Positions 8,690 through 19,439 are shown, numbered from the stretch's first letter. The stretch: 64,000 nucleotides of DNA from Pomphorhynchus laevis (GCA_012934845.2 WNNJ02000915.1:1-64000); one strand, 5' to 3'. The notes: generated by a model from the sequence alone, not told the origin. Numbers and translations: made by a program.

Positions 8690-11292
8690 ATTTATTTTTA
8701 CGTGGCAAATGCGTGCCGGCGCACGCTTACATAACCACAACAACAAAATAACAAAAATCTAAATGATGTGTCGAGAAGGTGGGTACGGAGGTGGTATTTG
8801 AATGTACTAGGAAGGGAGCGAGGCGGAAGTCGAGAGGGAGCTGAATCCAGGAGAATGGGGCGGCGAAGAGTAAGGATCGGATACCGTAGTTGTTGGAGTC
8901 ATTGGGAACATGCAGTAAAAGGGAATGACGGGAACTCAGCGATATAGAGATGAGGCGAGTGTTGTCTAAGAAAGGGAAGTTGATGAACGACGGAGAGCCG
9001 ACAGCTATGAGACGAAAAGTCACGAGAAGAAGGCGGAGTTAGATGTAGATGTTGTCCAGGAGAGTTGGGCAAGATATGTGGATTGTGGTCGAAGCGACGG
9101 AGACTAAAAGCACTCGAACGGCGAGTTGATGAAGCGTTGTAAGAGTAGAATGATGGATTTTAAAGAATTCACGAAAAAGCTGAGGCAGTAATCGATTTTG
9201 GGGGAGCGGATATGGCGTATGCCACTGAGAATTAAATTAGACGAGCGGACTTTGTCACGGACGAAGGGTTTAAGGAAAAAATAATCATCGAAATGAAAGC
9301 CTAAGAAAGTGAGATTGTGGACTATGGTGATGATTGATGAGGCGAAAGATCCAGGAGGAGGAGATATGTTAGGTTGACGGGGGAGGATCCACATTATTTT
9401 GGAATTGTCGGAATTTAGACGTTTGTAGATAGAAGAAAGACAGTTGGAGTCAGAAATGGCGATATCGTGTATTCGATGGGCAGGTGCATGATCATAGATG
9501 ATGATGTCATCGACGTATTGCATGACCTTAAAGGAGTAAGGTTTGATAAACGGAGATAGATCGCCAAGCAGAAGAGAGAAAAGCAGGGGACCTAGGACTG
9601 AACCTTGTGGGACCCCGCAGAAAATAGGGATTGAAGGGGAGGATGATAAATTTGAACAGACGCGAAAATTATGGTCAGGTAGATAATTGGCAAAACATGC
9701 TACGGAGGAGGAAGAAATGCCTCAAACCATAACGAAAGTGAGAAAGGAAGATAGAGTGGTCGACGATGTCGAATGCGGAGGATAGGTCAAGGGCGATGAT
9801 AACACTATAAAGAAGCCTTGTCACGAGAAAAGAGTAGGTTGTTGTAAACTTTTACGCAAGCGATTTCTATAAAGTGATTAAGGCGGAAAGCGGATTTGAA
9901 AGAAGGGTACAGATTGGATGAAGATAGATAAACTCTGATCTGTATTAAGATGATGTGTACTAAGAGCTTAGAAAGAGTAGGAAGGAGTGAAATGTGGCGA
10001 TAGCTAGAAGGAAGGAAAGGGTCGAACGATTGTTTCTTAAGGAGGGGACGAACGATGGTGGATTTCCAGTGTGAAGAGAAGATACGACTGCGGATGAACG
10101 AGTTAAACAAGGTGTTGATGAAATGGGATATCGATGAGCATATGAATTTAAGTATGGGTAGACAGCGGATCGAAAAGTGAGGTTTTGTTGGGCAAAGACA
10201 TGAGGACATATGAGACTTCGGCATGTGAAAGAGGGATACGATGAAAAAGTTCCGGGAGGATAAAGCTAGTCGAGGAAGTGTGGGATGGAATGTAGACGGG
10301 GGTTTGCGAAAGCAACGTGGATACTTTGGTCTGGAGAGATGACGAATAATTATGGGGATTGATGTTGCAAGGCGAAGAGGAGTGAAAACGATTGAGTTAA
10401 AAGTATGCCAGAAAGACTTAAAGTTGAATGAAGTGATGATTTTTTGCTGCCAGAAGGAGTTGCATTTGCTACGTAGTAGGTTGAGATGAGGTCGGCGAAG
10501 AGCAATATATGAAGCACCAAGAGACAGAGTGAGCGAGCGGATATCACGTCTGTGAGAGCGGTGATAGACACAAAAAGCATGACAGAGTCGACGCTTTGAG
10601 AGTAGGCATTGGATGTCAAACCATTAGGCAAGGTGCAAGCGACGGTAAAGGTAAGGCTTGAAGGGCAAGATAAGATCAATAGTGGATGTGAGTTCATAGT
10701 GGAAAAGAATGGCGGGATCGTGAGGAGAGGAAGATATTATTGTGGGAGAGGATATAGATGATTTGAGTAAGGTAGAGCGGAGAATGGGGAGGTCATGATT
10801 TCTCTAAGAGCGACGTAGGATGGTAGGTGTCTGAATCGTGGCATGGTTAGAAATGAGATCAAGGGTGACGAGAAAGTGATCGGATAGACCATGATCGGAT
10901 ATGAACAGTGACGTGTAGGCAGCAAAACGATATGGGACAATGATTATGTCGAGTGCCCCATCAAGGATATGTGTGGGGCCGTGGAGATGACTTTGTAGTT
11001 GTAGTTAGATAGAATGTTGATGAATCAAATGGAATCAGTGAAAGAGAGGCGGTCAAGGCGGATGTTGAAGTAGCCAAGAACGAGTGAAGGGAATGGAGGA
11101 TAAATAACAGTGGGACAGGAGGTCAGCGAGTTTGGTAAAAAATGAGGAGGTAGGAGCTGATGAACTAGGACGGTATACGGTGGCGATATCCAGAGTGAAC
11201 GGGCTAGAAGAACAACAAGTGAACAATTCAAAATAGCAAGGACTAGAATGGGGATTGATTTTGCGAAAATACGCGGGGTGCTGGACGAAGAT
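8690..11292 (-). mobile_element. CR1/L2-type LINE (copy 1, truncated at the duplication edge)
   Basis: The block runs right to left and is much more GC-rich than its surroundings, with purines on the plus strand. Recognisable parts are the apurinic endonuclease C-terminal half with LGYFNIRLDRLSF (11,231-11,025), a linker, RT fingers with HWKSTIVRPLLKK and YRHISLLPTLSKLL (10,224-9,805), and the palm YVDDIIIY with LTFLGFHFD (9,523-9,104). The 3' tail domain follows (9,023-8,727). The 3' end has the CGCACGCATTTGCCACGT stretch shared with the LINEs at 4.6 and 18.7 kb. Frame breaks separate the parts, so it is dead. Copy 2 continues further 5'. Confidence 0.85.
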
Positions 11293-11908
11293 ATTCTTGC
11301 ATATAATATGATATATAGAATTTATATATTAGAATAATATAGAATTTATATGTGAATTTGCAATGTATAAATATTATAATCATATTATAATATTAATTTC
11401 TAATATTTATTCGATTTAATGAATTTATAATATAAACAAATAAACGATAAATAAAAAAGCACGTAAATAAACCTTTAGTTTTAAAATATCTAACAAAATT
11501 AAAATTCAAATGCAATAAAAAGTTGAAAATAATCCATCGGCCATAAAAAGCTCACTACAGACAAGAATATAAAAAGTTTCCGAGTTATTGAACAACAAAA
11601 TCATATTTGTAATAAAATATAAAAAATCAATATTGTTTGTTATATTTATATTATCAAAATTATCAACATTATAATTATAACAAAATTAGTTAAAAATATT
11701 TTTTAAATTAATTGATAAATTTAATTAATTTAAGATATTCTGGAATATAATATAATTCTAATATATAATATAATTCTAGCATATAATGTAATTCTAATAT
11801 ATGAATTTTTAATAATGTTTATTAATAATTTTAAATATTGGTTGTGAATTTCAACAATATTATATTTAAATTAAAAATAATTCAGAAAGTAAATTTTGTA
11901 TTCCGCAG
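11293..11908. other. AT-rich upstream region of RAD9
   Basis: This is highly AT-rich with short direct repeats of AATATATAATATAATTCTA near 11,745-11,800. It ends in TTTTGTATTCCGCAG directly before the RAD9 ATG, which reads as a 3' splice acceptor. That suggests an upstream noncoding exon or, if the host is a nematode, a trans-splice site. No promoter can be assigned. Confidence 0.4.
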
Positions 11909-12982
11909 ATGATATATACAATATCGCCAGCGAATCTTCCATTTATTAGTAAATTTTTTAACTGTTTTTCCAGACTGGGAGATCTGATACATATCGATCC
12001 CCAGTCGGATGCAATCACGTTCCGTCTAGTTAATCCAGCACGATCTGCTTTCGTCTGTCTGGCGATCCGTAGTCGTTGCTTTATTGGTGTTGTGAACGAG
12101 AAAGATGGTACACTAGAAAAATTAAATTATATTGTGTCCTCAAAAGCTATTACGATTCCGTTTACAAGTAAGCGGTCAAGCGAGCAGATTACTGCACGCT
12201 TGATATTTACCAACGATTCTCTTGTACAAATTAAATTCTCAAATTTGTTGTCGTCACCCAGTAGTTATCATCAGTTTACAGTTTACGGTCAGGACGTGCA
12301 TCCAAATTCGGATATGTTACAGGCCGTCTATTGTAAGGAAGAGTATAAGTGGTTTGCCGAGGTTGATCCAAAAACTTTACTAATGGTTGTCAGATCCTGT
12401 TGCAGTACCCCATTAGCAGAACTTGAAATTGAGCCAAAATCGCAGGAAACTATTTTTTATGGGACGGGTAGCGGTGGGAGCGAGTATTGTAAAACACGTT
12501 CAAAATGTATAATTCCAACAAGCTCTTTTAAACGGGTTGATCTTAAAGCTAAAGTGGAAAAGCGGTTGATAATCAGTGTTCGAGAGCTATTACCGTGGCT
12601 AAGCTGCCTCGTTCAGTTGAAACCCGATTGGTACATATCAATATACGCTACTGATCACGGAAATCCGATTATTTTTTCAATCGATACGGATCCGGATATA
12701 ATATTCGATTTAGTATTGGCAACTGTTGAAGAATGTAGTAAAGCAAATCTGTTGAATGGAGAAGATATCATAATCGCTGATGTTTCTGCAACTGAAAAAC
12801 TTAACGAACCCGTTGATCAAAATATTACAAGCCAAAATAGTAATCAGCAAGATATTTCATCTGACTATGATTTTGAATACGTGCGAAAGTTGTTCGACCT
12901 CGACAGGGCAACGATGGTAAAAGAAGATTACACTTATGACGATGAAGACATTCTAGTCCCAGATAGTGATCCGGAAAATTAA
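11909..12982 (+). CDS. RAD9: Cell-cycle checkpoint protein RAD9 (9-1-1 clamp)
   Basis: RAD9 forms the PCNA-like 9-1-1 ring with RAD1 and HUS1, which is loaded at damaged DNA in the nucleus and activates the ATR checkpoint through TopBP1. The 357-residue frame is uninterrupted. Its N-terminus (PFISKFFNCFSRLGDLIHID, then FRLVNPARSAFVC) aligns with the start of human RAD9 (LSRIGDELYLEP ... LRTVNSSRSAYAC), fixing the start codon. The second PCNA-like half has IISVRELLPWLSCLVQ and HGNPIIFSIDTD...FDLVLAT, matching the human LKEFRGLLSFAE and GRPAIFTIKD...HFVLAT. The C-terminal tail (from ~300) is polar and ends DDEDILVPDSDPEN, with an acidic serine like the CK2-phosphorylated TopBP1-binding site. 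It is slightly shorter than human (391) and lacks introns. The base composition fits a host gene. Confidence 0.9.
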   Translation: MIYTISPANLPFISKFFNCFSRLGDLIHIDPQSDAITFRLVNPARSAFVCLAIRSRCFIGVVNEKDGTLEKLNYIVSSKAITIPFTSKRSSEQITARLIFTNDSLVQIKFSNLLSSPSSYHQFTVYGQDVHPNSDMLQAVYCKEEYKWFAEVDPKTLLMVVRSCCSTPLAELEIEPKSQETIFYGTGSGGSEYCKTRSKCIIPTSSFKRVDLKAKVEKRLIISVRELLPWLSCLVQLKPDWYISIYATDHGNPIIFSIDTDPDIIFDLVLATVEECSKANLLNGEDIIIADVSATEKLNEPVDQNITSQNSNQQDISSDYDFEYVRKLFDLDRATMVKEDYTYDDEDILVPDSDPEN

Positions 12983-14137
12983 AAGTTCGTGAATAGTCGT
13001 AACATGTTGTAACAAGTTATAACATGTTAAATTTTAATTTGTTCAGCTGTAAAAGAACATTGTCAGGCGATTAACATTTAGAGTATACAACAGACTTTAC
13101 ACATATTTGCTATTATTCCGAGAAAATACCGAATACTTAAATATATACAGAATTTTGTAATTAACATTTGCATTAAACAGTATATTTTCATATTGAAATA
13201 TGAACCATCACCGATTTGTTAAAACACATCCGTAATTGACAAACTAATGTATTTCAATTAGAAAACTAATATTCTCAACGAATAATAGTTGAGAATATCA
13301 GTCGACAATAGTTGATTATTTCAAAATATTTAAAAATAATTTATTTATAATTTATTAAAAAATAATATGATATTTATTTTTTTATTATAAATAGTTACAA
13401 ATTATTAATAATAAACTTTATTCAAAATAATAATTATTTATTTTTAATTAATAATTAATAAAATATAGCATAAATAATTTTTTATTTTTTTAATAAATAA
13501 ATATTTATAATAAAAATTAGGAATTTAAAATTTTTTTAAAATGCTATTTGATAAAAAATCTATTGAACAACAATATAGATTTCAAAAACATACGTGTTTC
13601 TCGAATGTAATAAAATTATGCTAATTCATATAACATTAGCATAATGAACAGATGAAAATTTTATGTTTTTTACGTTTTGTAACAATTTTATCAGATTGAT
13701 AAACCTTATTTATTATAACATTAATTTGTATTTTAAAGAGTACATTGTAATTTCTATCATTGTAATTTAAAAACGAATATAACTATTTATATATAAATAG
13801 TTATATATAAATAGTTATCTGCCTTTAATCGCCCGGAAGGAATTTCATCAAGTCCGCTCGCCATCGTACAATGACTGTATCTTATCTAATTGAGTCTAGC
13901 CCTGCGTGACAGATTGTTTTTTACGCTGATTGGTTCTTTTTTTCTTTCCTTTACTTCCATTCTTGTAATAAATAATTGTCCCGATTTATTTATATATAAT
14001 TATTTATATATATATTTCAATGGTGCTAGTACATATCATTGTCAAGAATTAATTAGTTAATAAGTTAATTTAATTAAAACTTTAAGTTTTCAACTGATTT
14101 ACTTTTTTTATTTTATGATATTTCAATTATAAAAAAT
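12983..14137. other. AT-rich intergenic DNA
   Basis: Just after the RAD9 stop there is a short palindromic set (AACATGTTGTAACAAGTTATAACATGTT). The rest is AT-rich. A modestly GC-richer patch at 13,825-13,960 followed by GTAATAAATAA could be a retroelement tail, but I cannot name it. No gene is seen. Confidence 0.4.
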
Positions 14138-15075
14138 TTAATTATTTAAGAGACTGCTATGACAATTTCCTAGCAGTTTCTTGATTAGCTCTCTTGTTAA
14201 GCATACATTAAAACCGAAAGCAGGTATTGCGACTTCCAACGTTTGTCGGATATCAAGACCTCCTAGTCTGATCGGTAAGGTGGTCTGCCGCCACGCATCA
14301 TCGGAAAGCGACACATTCAGCACCATGATCAGTAGACATTGGACTTATGCTTCGAATGTGTGTAGTTCCTTGCTCCCAAAGCAGGAGGACCATCGAAGAT
14401 GGAAACCTATTTTCGGAAGGCAGGGCGATCTTCGCGGAAGTAAGAAATCGTCATGGACACTCAATTTGATAAGTTTTCCTACTGCGTTATGAAGCTCGTT
14501 TACGGCTTTGCCCCTAACTTCAACAATATTAGCTAGGTCCTAAAAGAGCTCCCAATAGCGTAGCGTCTGGAGGTGAAACTGTCTGGCACCCTGTTAGTTG
14601 ACATATGATGTCTCGAATGAGATCTGGTTGTCTGTGATTGCCTCACACTTTTCTGAATTTTTCGGATATCTGAGAGGATGGTTGTTGTAGTACCGCCCAG
14701 AACGCAGTCATCCAAGTATCAAATATTGTTGCAAGACTCCAAACTGTGTGCTAATGCGTTAACTGCCCGGCAGAAAAGCACTGGGACAGTGGATCATCCT
14801 GTTGGATGCCTTGTCAGGATATAATTTGCTCACTATTATATAAAAGAATACTCGGGTGTGTGTAGCATAGGATAAAAAATGATAGGATCTGAGTAACATG
14901 GCGCTTTATGTTAAGCAAGACTGCGTCACTGCTTACGCAATTAATGGCGTTACAAAAATCCAGTTAAACCTTTGCTTGGTTCCGAATTGCGATGTTGAGC
15001 AGAAACGTACGAGAGGCATGTACTGCTGCCTCGACACGGCATCGTACGCCGTCGCCTAAATGAACCGGAAGGAGT
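14138..15075 (-). pseudogene. Reverse-transcriptase relic (middle and C-terminal parts)
   Basis: Minus-strand fragments, in order from 15,075 down: CRVEAAVHASRTFLLNIA, a block like KVDFKNAFNCVRRDAVL seen as FCNAINCVSSDAVLLNIKRH, GIQQ-DPLS (motif B-like), DDCVLGGTTTTILSDIRKI (14,715-14,660), PPDATLLGALLG, and LPIRLGGLDIRQTLEVAIPAFGF (14,326-14,138). This order matches a widespread invertebrate RT-like protein family with YLDDxxLGG, DATLLGAPL and LPxRLGGLGIR motifs. The frames are interrupted, so it is a decayed insertion. The clade is uncertain. Confidence 0.65.
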
Positions 15076-15085
15076 TGATCGACTG

Positions 15086-15212
15086 AGATAAATAGGACAT
15101 GATATTAAAAACTGTAAATTATTTATTTTAGAACATATTATCGAAGAAAACATTTCAATATTAAATCAAAAACTATTAGAAAAAGAAGATTTTTGGATTA
15201 AAACGCTTAATT
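15086..15212 (+). mobile_element. PLE fragment (GIY-YIG tail), copy D
   Basis: The plus strand encodes IGHDIKNCKLFILEHIIEEN and ILNQKLLEKEDFWIKTLNS, the same start of the element as copies A and B. It stops abruptly after about 125 bp. It splits the RT relic on either side of it, so the PLE piece inserted into, or was joined to, that older element. Confidence 0.85.
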
Positions 15213-15449
15213 CTTCAATAATAAATTTATAATATTGTAATATTAATATAATGTTTGTAATCTTCTATTTGTTGATAAGTATACCTTTACGTTATAGCTT
15301 GCGACTTTTGTAATTTCCATATTTTTAGTACTCTCGTATTTTCACAAATAAATATGCATATTTTAGTACCGCCTAGAAATGTTGCCAAAAAATTTTGGCA
15401 AAATTTTCCGGCAGCATCCTGCTCAGTATAGTCAAAATCAAGTTCGCCA

Positions 15450-15977
15450 ATGCATTGGCAACATAAATCCCATGCGTGCCCGCAGAATACCCCAGAAGGT
15501 CTAGGGTCATCCGTGCCTCTCGCTGAAGATTACGAGAATGACTGTAGTGTTGATGTTAGGGACGCGGCAGTAACAACCATTCCACACTTGGGTTCAAGAT
15601 TAAAAGACCGCCTATATGTTGTAAGATGTTGAAGAGGATGCTTTGCCCTAAGTGCAGTTGTAGTGATTTCGTCGTTTTGCAGCAGTGTAGCTTCACAGCA
15701 TATCATTCGAACTGCTCCGCGAATATCACGGTCCTCAATTGTTCCGATACCTGTCGTCGTAGCTGATCTCCGTACGTTTTATCAAAATAACCTCGGCTTT
15801 GTTGTTGATTATTATTCTGGTCTTCAATTGGAAGCTGATATCTGTCGAAAGCATCGCAAATCTGCCCTGCAATAGATCTAATTGACGGAGAGTTCTAAAT
15901 TTCTTTGGCACACGAAGCGCGGTTTTTGGGAAGCAAAGTAAAGTCCAACACGCCGACTCATCCGTCGGCAACTGCAC
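15450..15977 (-). pseudogene. Reverse-transcriptase relic (N-terminal part)
   Basis: On the minus strand, a segment reading GTGIEDRDIRGAVRMIC...LRAKHPLQH (about 15,770-15,620) matches the conserved IRGAVRLLCSDD...LRAKHP block that precedes the RT in the same family as the relic at 14,138-15,075. It is the upstream part of that element, separated by the PLE fragment. The remainder down to 15,450 (LGYSAGTHGIYVANAL) fits poorly. Confidence 0.55.
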
Positions 15978-16220
15978 TCATTAACTCAGAGAGTTTCGCA
16001 GCTACAGCTGGCTGGCCCTCGTAGAATATGCCTTACTACATTCACACGGTCCGCCAGAAGCTTTGTGCACATTGATTGCTCAGATCGTTTAGAATCAAAA
16101 ATTAATTTGAATAATTGAATTCAGTCTCGGCATTTAGATTATTTTATAAAAAAGCATATCTCGATAACTAACTTAATGACGAATATAGAGAGAATACACT
16201 GTTACATACTGTGAAAGCAT

Positions 16221-16291
16221 GCGTTGGCCGGGAGTCGAACCCGGATCGTCTGCTTGGAAGGCAAACATGCTTACCGTTACACCACCAACGC
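16221..16291 (-). tRNA. tRNA-Gly (anticodon TCC), third copy
   Basis: This is a full 71-nt cloverleaf on the minus strand with the same acceptor, anticodon (TCC) and T arm as at 2,811. It differs by one D-loop base (GGTAAGC instead of GGTCAGC). Flanking sequence is unrelated to the other two, so it is an independent locus and not part of the large duplication. Confidence 0.93.
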
Positions 16292-16489
16292 AAAAGTATA
16301 AGTAAATTATTTTAGTATTTTAATTACTTGTCTACACCAACAACGTAAATCTACAATTAAGCAACGATTATTGTAAGCTTTATGTGCTTTTAAACTGAAT
16401 GAACAATTATTTGAAACAAATATTTAAAAAAATTATTAGGAACAAATATTTTTCACAATATTTGTCTGCGTTTTAAAACTGCTACGTAA

Positions 16490-16615
16490 TGAGCATGTTG
16501 CCCCCGCTGCTATGTTGGGTCGAGGAATAGAGGCCAAAACCTGATCGCATAGCAGTTCCTCCTGATGACCTCTAATCCTCATTCTGATACAACGTCTGCT
16601 ATATATATAGCAAAT
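16490..16615 (+). repeat. PLE 3' module, solo
   Basis: The plus strand carries CCGCTGCTATGTTGGGTCGA, CCAAAACCTGAT, CGCATAGCAGTTCC and CCTGATGACCTCTAATCC, the same order as the PLE 3' ends. No coding part is attached. It is a solo end or the remainder of a truncated copy. Confidence 0.75.
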
Positions 16616-16796
16616 TTCTCACGAAAATTGTGCTTAAATGCATACATTATACATATAATTGGCAAATTGAGATAGATAAATAAAATGTATCTTATTGGCA
16701 CTCTAAGCACACGACGTTTCCACGAAGTTACAATAATTTTTAAATTTTTGAGTTAGCATAATTATTTAAACTATTTAATAAATTTAAACTATTAAG

Positions 16797-17740
16797 CGGA
16801 ATTTTTTTATGAATTGGTAATAAATAATATACTTTGTATTAGAATAAGGTACACTAGATAATAGTGGTACACTAGATAATAGTGATACACTAATAATATA
16901 GTACACTAGATTATCAAATTTCATCACAGGAAATACGCCATTAGAACGTGTTTGGCCACGCTGCTATGTTGGGTCGAGTGGGCTAAAACCTGATAATATA
17001 TCAGTTCATCTTGATGACCTCCAATCTTAATTCTAATTTATCGTCTGCTATTTATTAGTCAATTCATAAAAATTGACTTTTATTTTATATTTCAATTTTA
17101 AATTTAACTCAAAATAAGTTATATGAAATCTTATATAAAATCATTAAATTATTAATAAATCCCTTTTCTACCTACTTTTACAATTAATTTCTGTTACAAA
17201 ATAGAATAATAAGATTATAAAATCTTATTTAATTATTTATTAAAATAAATAATTAAATAAATACTCTACGTATTTATTTAAATATATAGAGTCAATTATC
17301 TAGTCTGATTCATTATTTAATGTATAAAATTTTCTGTTTGATTTTACTTAGTTTAAAATATAAAACACAATTTATTAACAAAAAAAATTTATACAACAGA
17401 TTTTTCCTGCCAACCGCCTGTCCGGATGTCGGGTCGTGGAGGCAGTGAACGAACCAAACTATGACCATAGTTTGGTTCGTTCACTGCCTCCTTATGACCT
17501 CTAACGTAAAATTAATTAATCTATATGTAAAATTAATTATGTTAAATAATTAATTAATTATTATATTTAATATTAATTATGTTAAACTAATTATGTAAAA
17601 TATAATTTAAAAATTATTTATTATTTGTAATTATTAAATATTTATTATTTAAATATTAAATTTTTATTTAGCATTTTTTTGAATTTTATAATTATAGTAA
17701 ATACGTAACTTAGTTAGCTGATTTGATTTGTTGATCCTGC
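16797..17740 (+). repeat. PLE 3' end plus AT-rich subterminal region
   Basis: It starts with the post-stop sequence of the PLE (AATAATATACTTTGTATTAG at 16,825), followed by a local triplication of GGTACACTAGATAATAGT, then the structured module (16,955-17,035) and GTCTGCTATTTATTAGTCAA. The AT-rich remainder runs to a copy of the end motif TACGTAACTTAGTTAGCTGA near 17,702. A perfect 26-bp palindrome interrupts it at 17,438-17,491. Confidence 0.65.
17438..17491. repeat. Perfect 26-bp inverted repeat with 2-nt loop
   Basis: Arms GGAGGCAGTGAACGAACC-AAACTATG and their exact complement are separated by AC. The right arm runs straight into TTATGACCTCTAACG, the tail of the PLE 3' module, so the palindrome has replaced the usual module interior. 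Perfect arms suggest recent formation. Confidence 0.95.
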
Positions 17741-17984
17741 TCAGCAAGAATAAACATTGGCTTTTATTTTAAATTTAAACTTTAAATTTTAACTTTATAA
17801 ATAAATTATACAAAATATTATAATCCAAATTCCTCTCGAAATTTTTATATTGTTGAAACTCCAGCAAAGATAGCATGAGGGGTCGACCGGTAGGCGGGAT
17901 CTTAGTTGGTTAAAATCCAAAATTTAGTGAGTTGCAGCATAGGCGTAGTAATACAATGGTTTTAGTCAATACTTCGAATCTTAC

Positions 17985-18250
17985 GATTCTTGGTTGTTAC
18001 TTTTCCCCACAATGTCGGCTTCTGATATAATAAGCGAATTTGATTTAGTTTCGGATTTTCTTGGCACGATAAAATCAGTAATCACTGTGGGAGATTTCAA
18101 TTCTAGGTATGATTTTTCTCTACCTACAAAGTTAGGGCTAATTTCCGAATGTTTGTCTTTTTATAGTTTCTTAATAAGCGTTCCATCTTTCCCCACTTAT
18201 CTGTTCGACAGATAGCAGTACCGTCGATTTTATCTTTGTTAAAAATTCTT
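17985..18250 (+). mobile_element. LINE endonuclease relic
   Basis: The frame contains FPTMSASDIISEFDLVSDFL and ITVGDFNSRYD, the GDFN box of the apurinic endonuclease domain of CR1/Jockey-type LINEs, then a TVDFIFV-like end. A second partial copy of the last part lies at 18,711-18,852. It is a short dead fragment. Confidence 0.7.
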
Positions 18251-18272
18251 AATTACTAACTACTTACATTCC

Positions 18273-18352
18273 AGATTATTCCTGACAGTTCCAGATTATT
18301 CTTGTCAGTTCCAGATTATTCCTGTCAGTTCCAGATTATTCTGGAACTGACA
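18273..18352 (+). repeat. Tandem repeat, ~22-nt unit, four copies
   Basis: Copies of CAGTTCCAGATTATTCCTGT are arranged head to tail, with the last turned into a partial inverted copy (TTCTGGAACTGACAG). It separates the endonuclease relic from the LINE 3' end. Confidence 0.85.
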
Positions 18353-18379
18353 GTTATAATGGTTGCTTTCCGCCTTGTA

Positions 18380-18710
18380 ACTTTTCATACCCCTTCATTT
18401 CTCAACCTTTCTTTTCTTGGTAATTCTCGTCCTGTTTAATGTTCCTTGCGTTCCTGTAATTCCATTCTTTTACAAGTCCCAAACTACTCTACCTCCTTTG
18501 GATTCTGCTTATTCCTGGTGGCTGCTCCTCTATCGTGGAATCATCTGCATATTCATATACGCAAATCAACTTTCCTGCCGTGCTTCAAACGCCAAATCAG
18601 ATCCCATTTAAACAATTTATCTGCTTGACTTATTCATTTTTTGTTAATGGACTTGTAAGCGTGCAGTTGGCACGCATTTGCCACGTTAAATAAATTATTA
18701 TTATAATTTT
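18380..18710 (+). mobile_element. CR1/L2-type LINE 3' end
   Basis: The frame ending LVAAPLSWNHLHIHIRKSTF and FKRQIRSHLNNLSA is the usual C-terminal tail of these LINEs (W-N-x-L-P region and FK-x-x-L). It is followed by GCAGTTGGCACGCATTTGCC, ACGTTAAATAAA and an ATTATTAT tail. The 3' end is shared with the LINEs at 4.6 and 8.7 kb. Confidence 0.75.
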
Positions 18711-18852
18711 CCTCTCCCTACAAATTAGGGCTAATTTCCGAATTTTTGTCTTCATATGGTTTTTTAATAAGCGTTCCATATTTCTTAACTTGCAACTGTT
18801 CTACAGGTAGCCCAGTACTATCGATTTTATCTTTGCTAACTTTAATGATATT

Positions 18853-19080
18853 GCAATAGAACCAGCGTTATATGAGATTTGGACAATATTCAGAAAGCAT
18901 CAACCAGTAGGAATTGAAATAGGTGTTTTAGAACAGGGTTTTAGAAGCTACACTCATTCCTTTAATCAATTAAGTAGGAAGTTGAATGTCCAAGCAATCA
19001 ATGTAAATTCTATGACCAAGGCTTATAATTTAGTAGATTATGGCGATGTTAATAGTGGGTTTGACATGTGGGTGAAATAA
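18853..19080 (+). other. Unassigned open stretch, 75 codons
   Basis: From GCA at 18,853 to TAA at 19,080 the plus strand reads PALYEIWTIFRKHQPVGIEI, then LEQGFRSYTHSFNQLSRKLN and a C-terminal YGDVNSGFDMWVK. The composition is protein-like and not AT-driven, and there is no ATG at the left edge. It directly follows a LINE endonuclease fragment. I do not recognise the family; it could be part of a larger broken gene or element. Confidence 0.3.
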
Positions 19081-19439
19081 TTTAAAAGTTGTGTTATGAA
19101 AACTATTTGTAGACGACATTCTACAATTTAAAAAAAAACATGTAGTTGCGCGAGTTAAAGGTAAGATTACTACATTATTGTAGTTTGTTAAGGTAAGATG
19201 AATCATACCGGCCTCTTTATGTTAAATTAAAGAACGAATACAACATGAAAATACGAACGCTTATAATGGTTGTAAATTCACATAATAATGACAGGATATT
19301 AGAACAGGCACTTTTGATGCCGTGAAAGTTAGATCCTCGTCGTCGTTCAGTGAGTACTATTGTCATTGTACCCATTTCTCAATGGGAACAACATTCAGTA
19401 ATTTATATGATTCTACGATTAGAGATAAAAAGCAGTGTA
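19081..19439. other. No recognised gene
   Basis: Mixed sequence between the unassigned open stretch and the LTR-element fossil. It may contain further decayed pieces of the fossil, but I cannot support any. Confidence 0.35.

Larger units (their letters stand above)
1..11292. repeat. Large direct duplication, copy 1
   Basis: This block recurs at about 25,209-36,496 in the same orientation. The offset is 25,208 at the left edge and settles to 25,204 from about position 1,500. From about 1.4 kb to the right end I see only isolated differences, such as one base near 3,501. The first ~1.4 kb differs by many substitutions and small indels. The right border is sharp: after the shared stretch, copy 1 enters AT-rich DNA while copy 2 continues through the same LINE. 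The left border lies outside the window. It contains a tRNA gene and MRPL53, so host genes are duplicated with it. It may be a young segmental duplication or an assembly duplication. Confidence 0.95.

Noticed and set aside
8727-11231. A set of separate small host genes on the minus strand
   Set aside because: The frames are consecutive domains of one broken CR1/L2-type LINE (GYFNIRLD, HWKSTIVRPLLKK, YVDD).
14181-14492. 103-codon plus-strand frame
   Set aside because: It is the antisense shadow of the RT-like relic on the minus strand, which shows family motifs (RLGGLDIR).
15663-15875. 70-codon plus-strand frame
   Set aside because: It is antisense to the N-terminal part of the RT-like relic and has no homology of its own.
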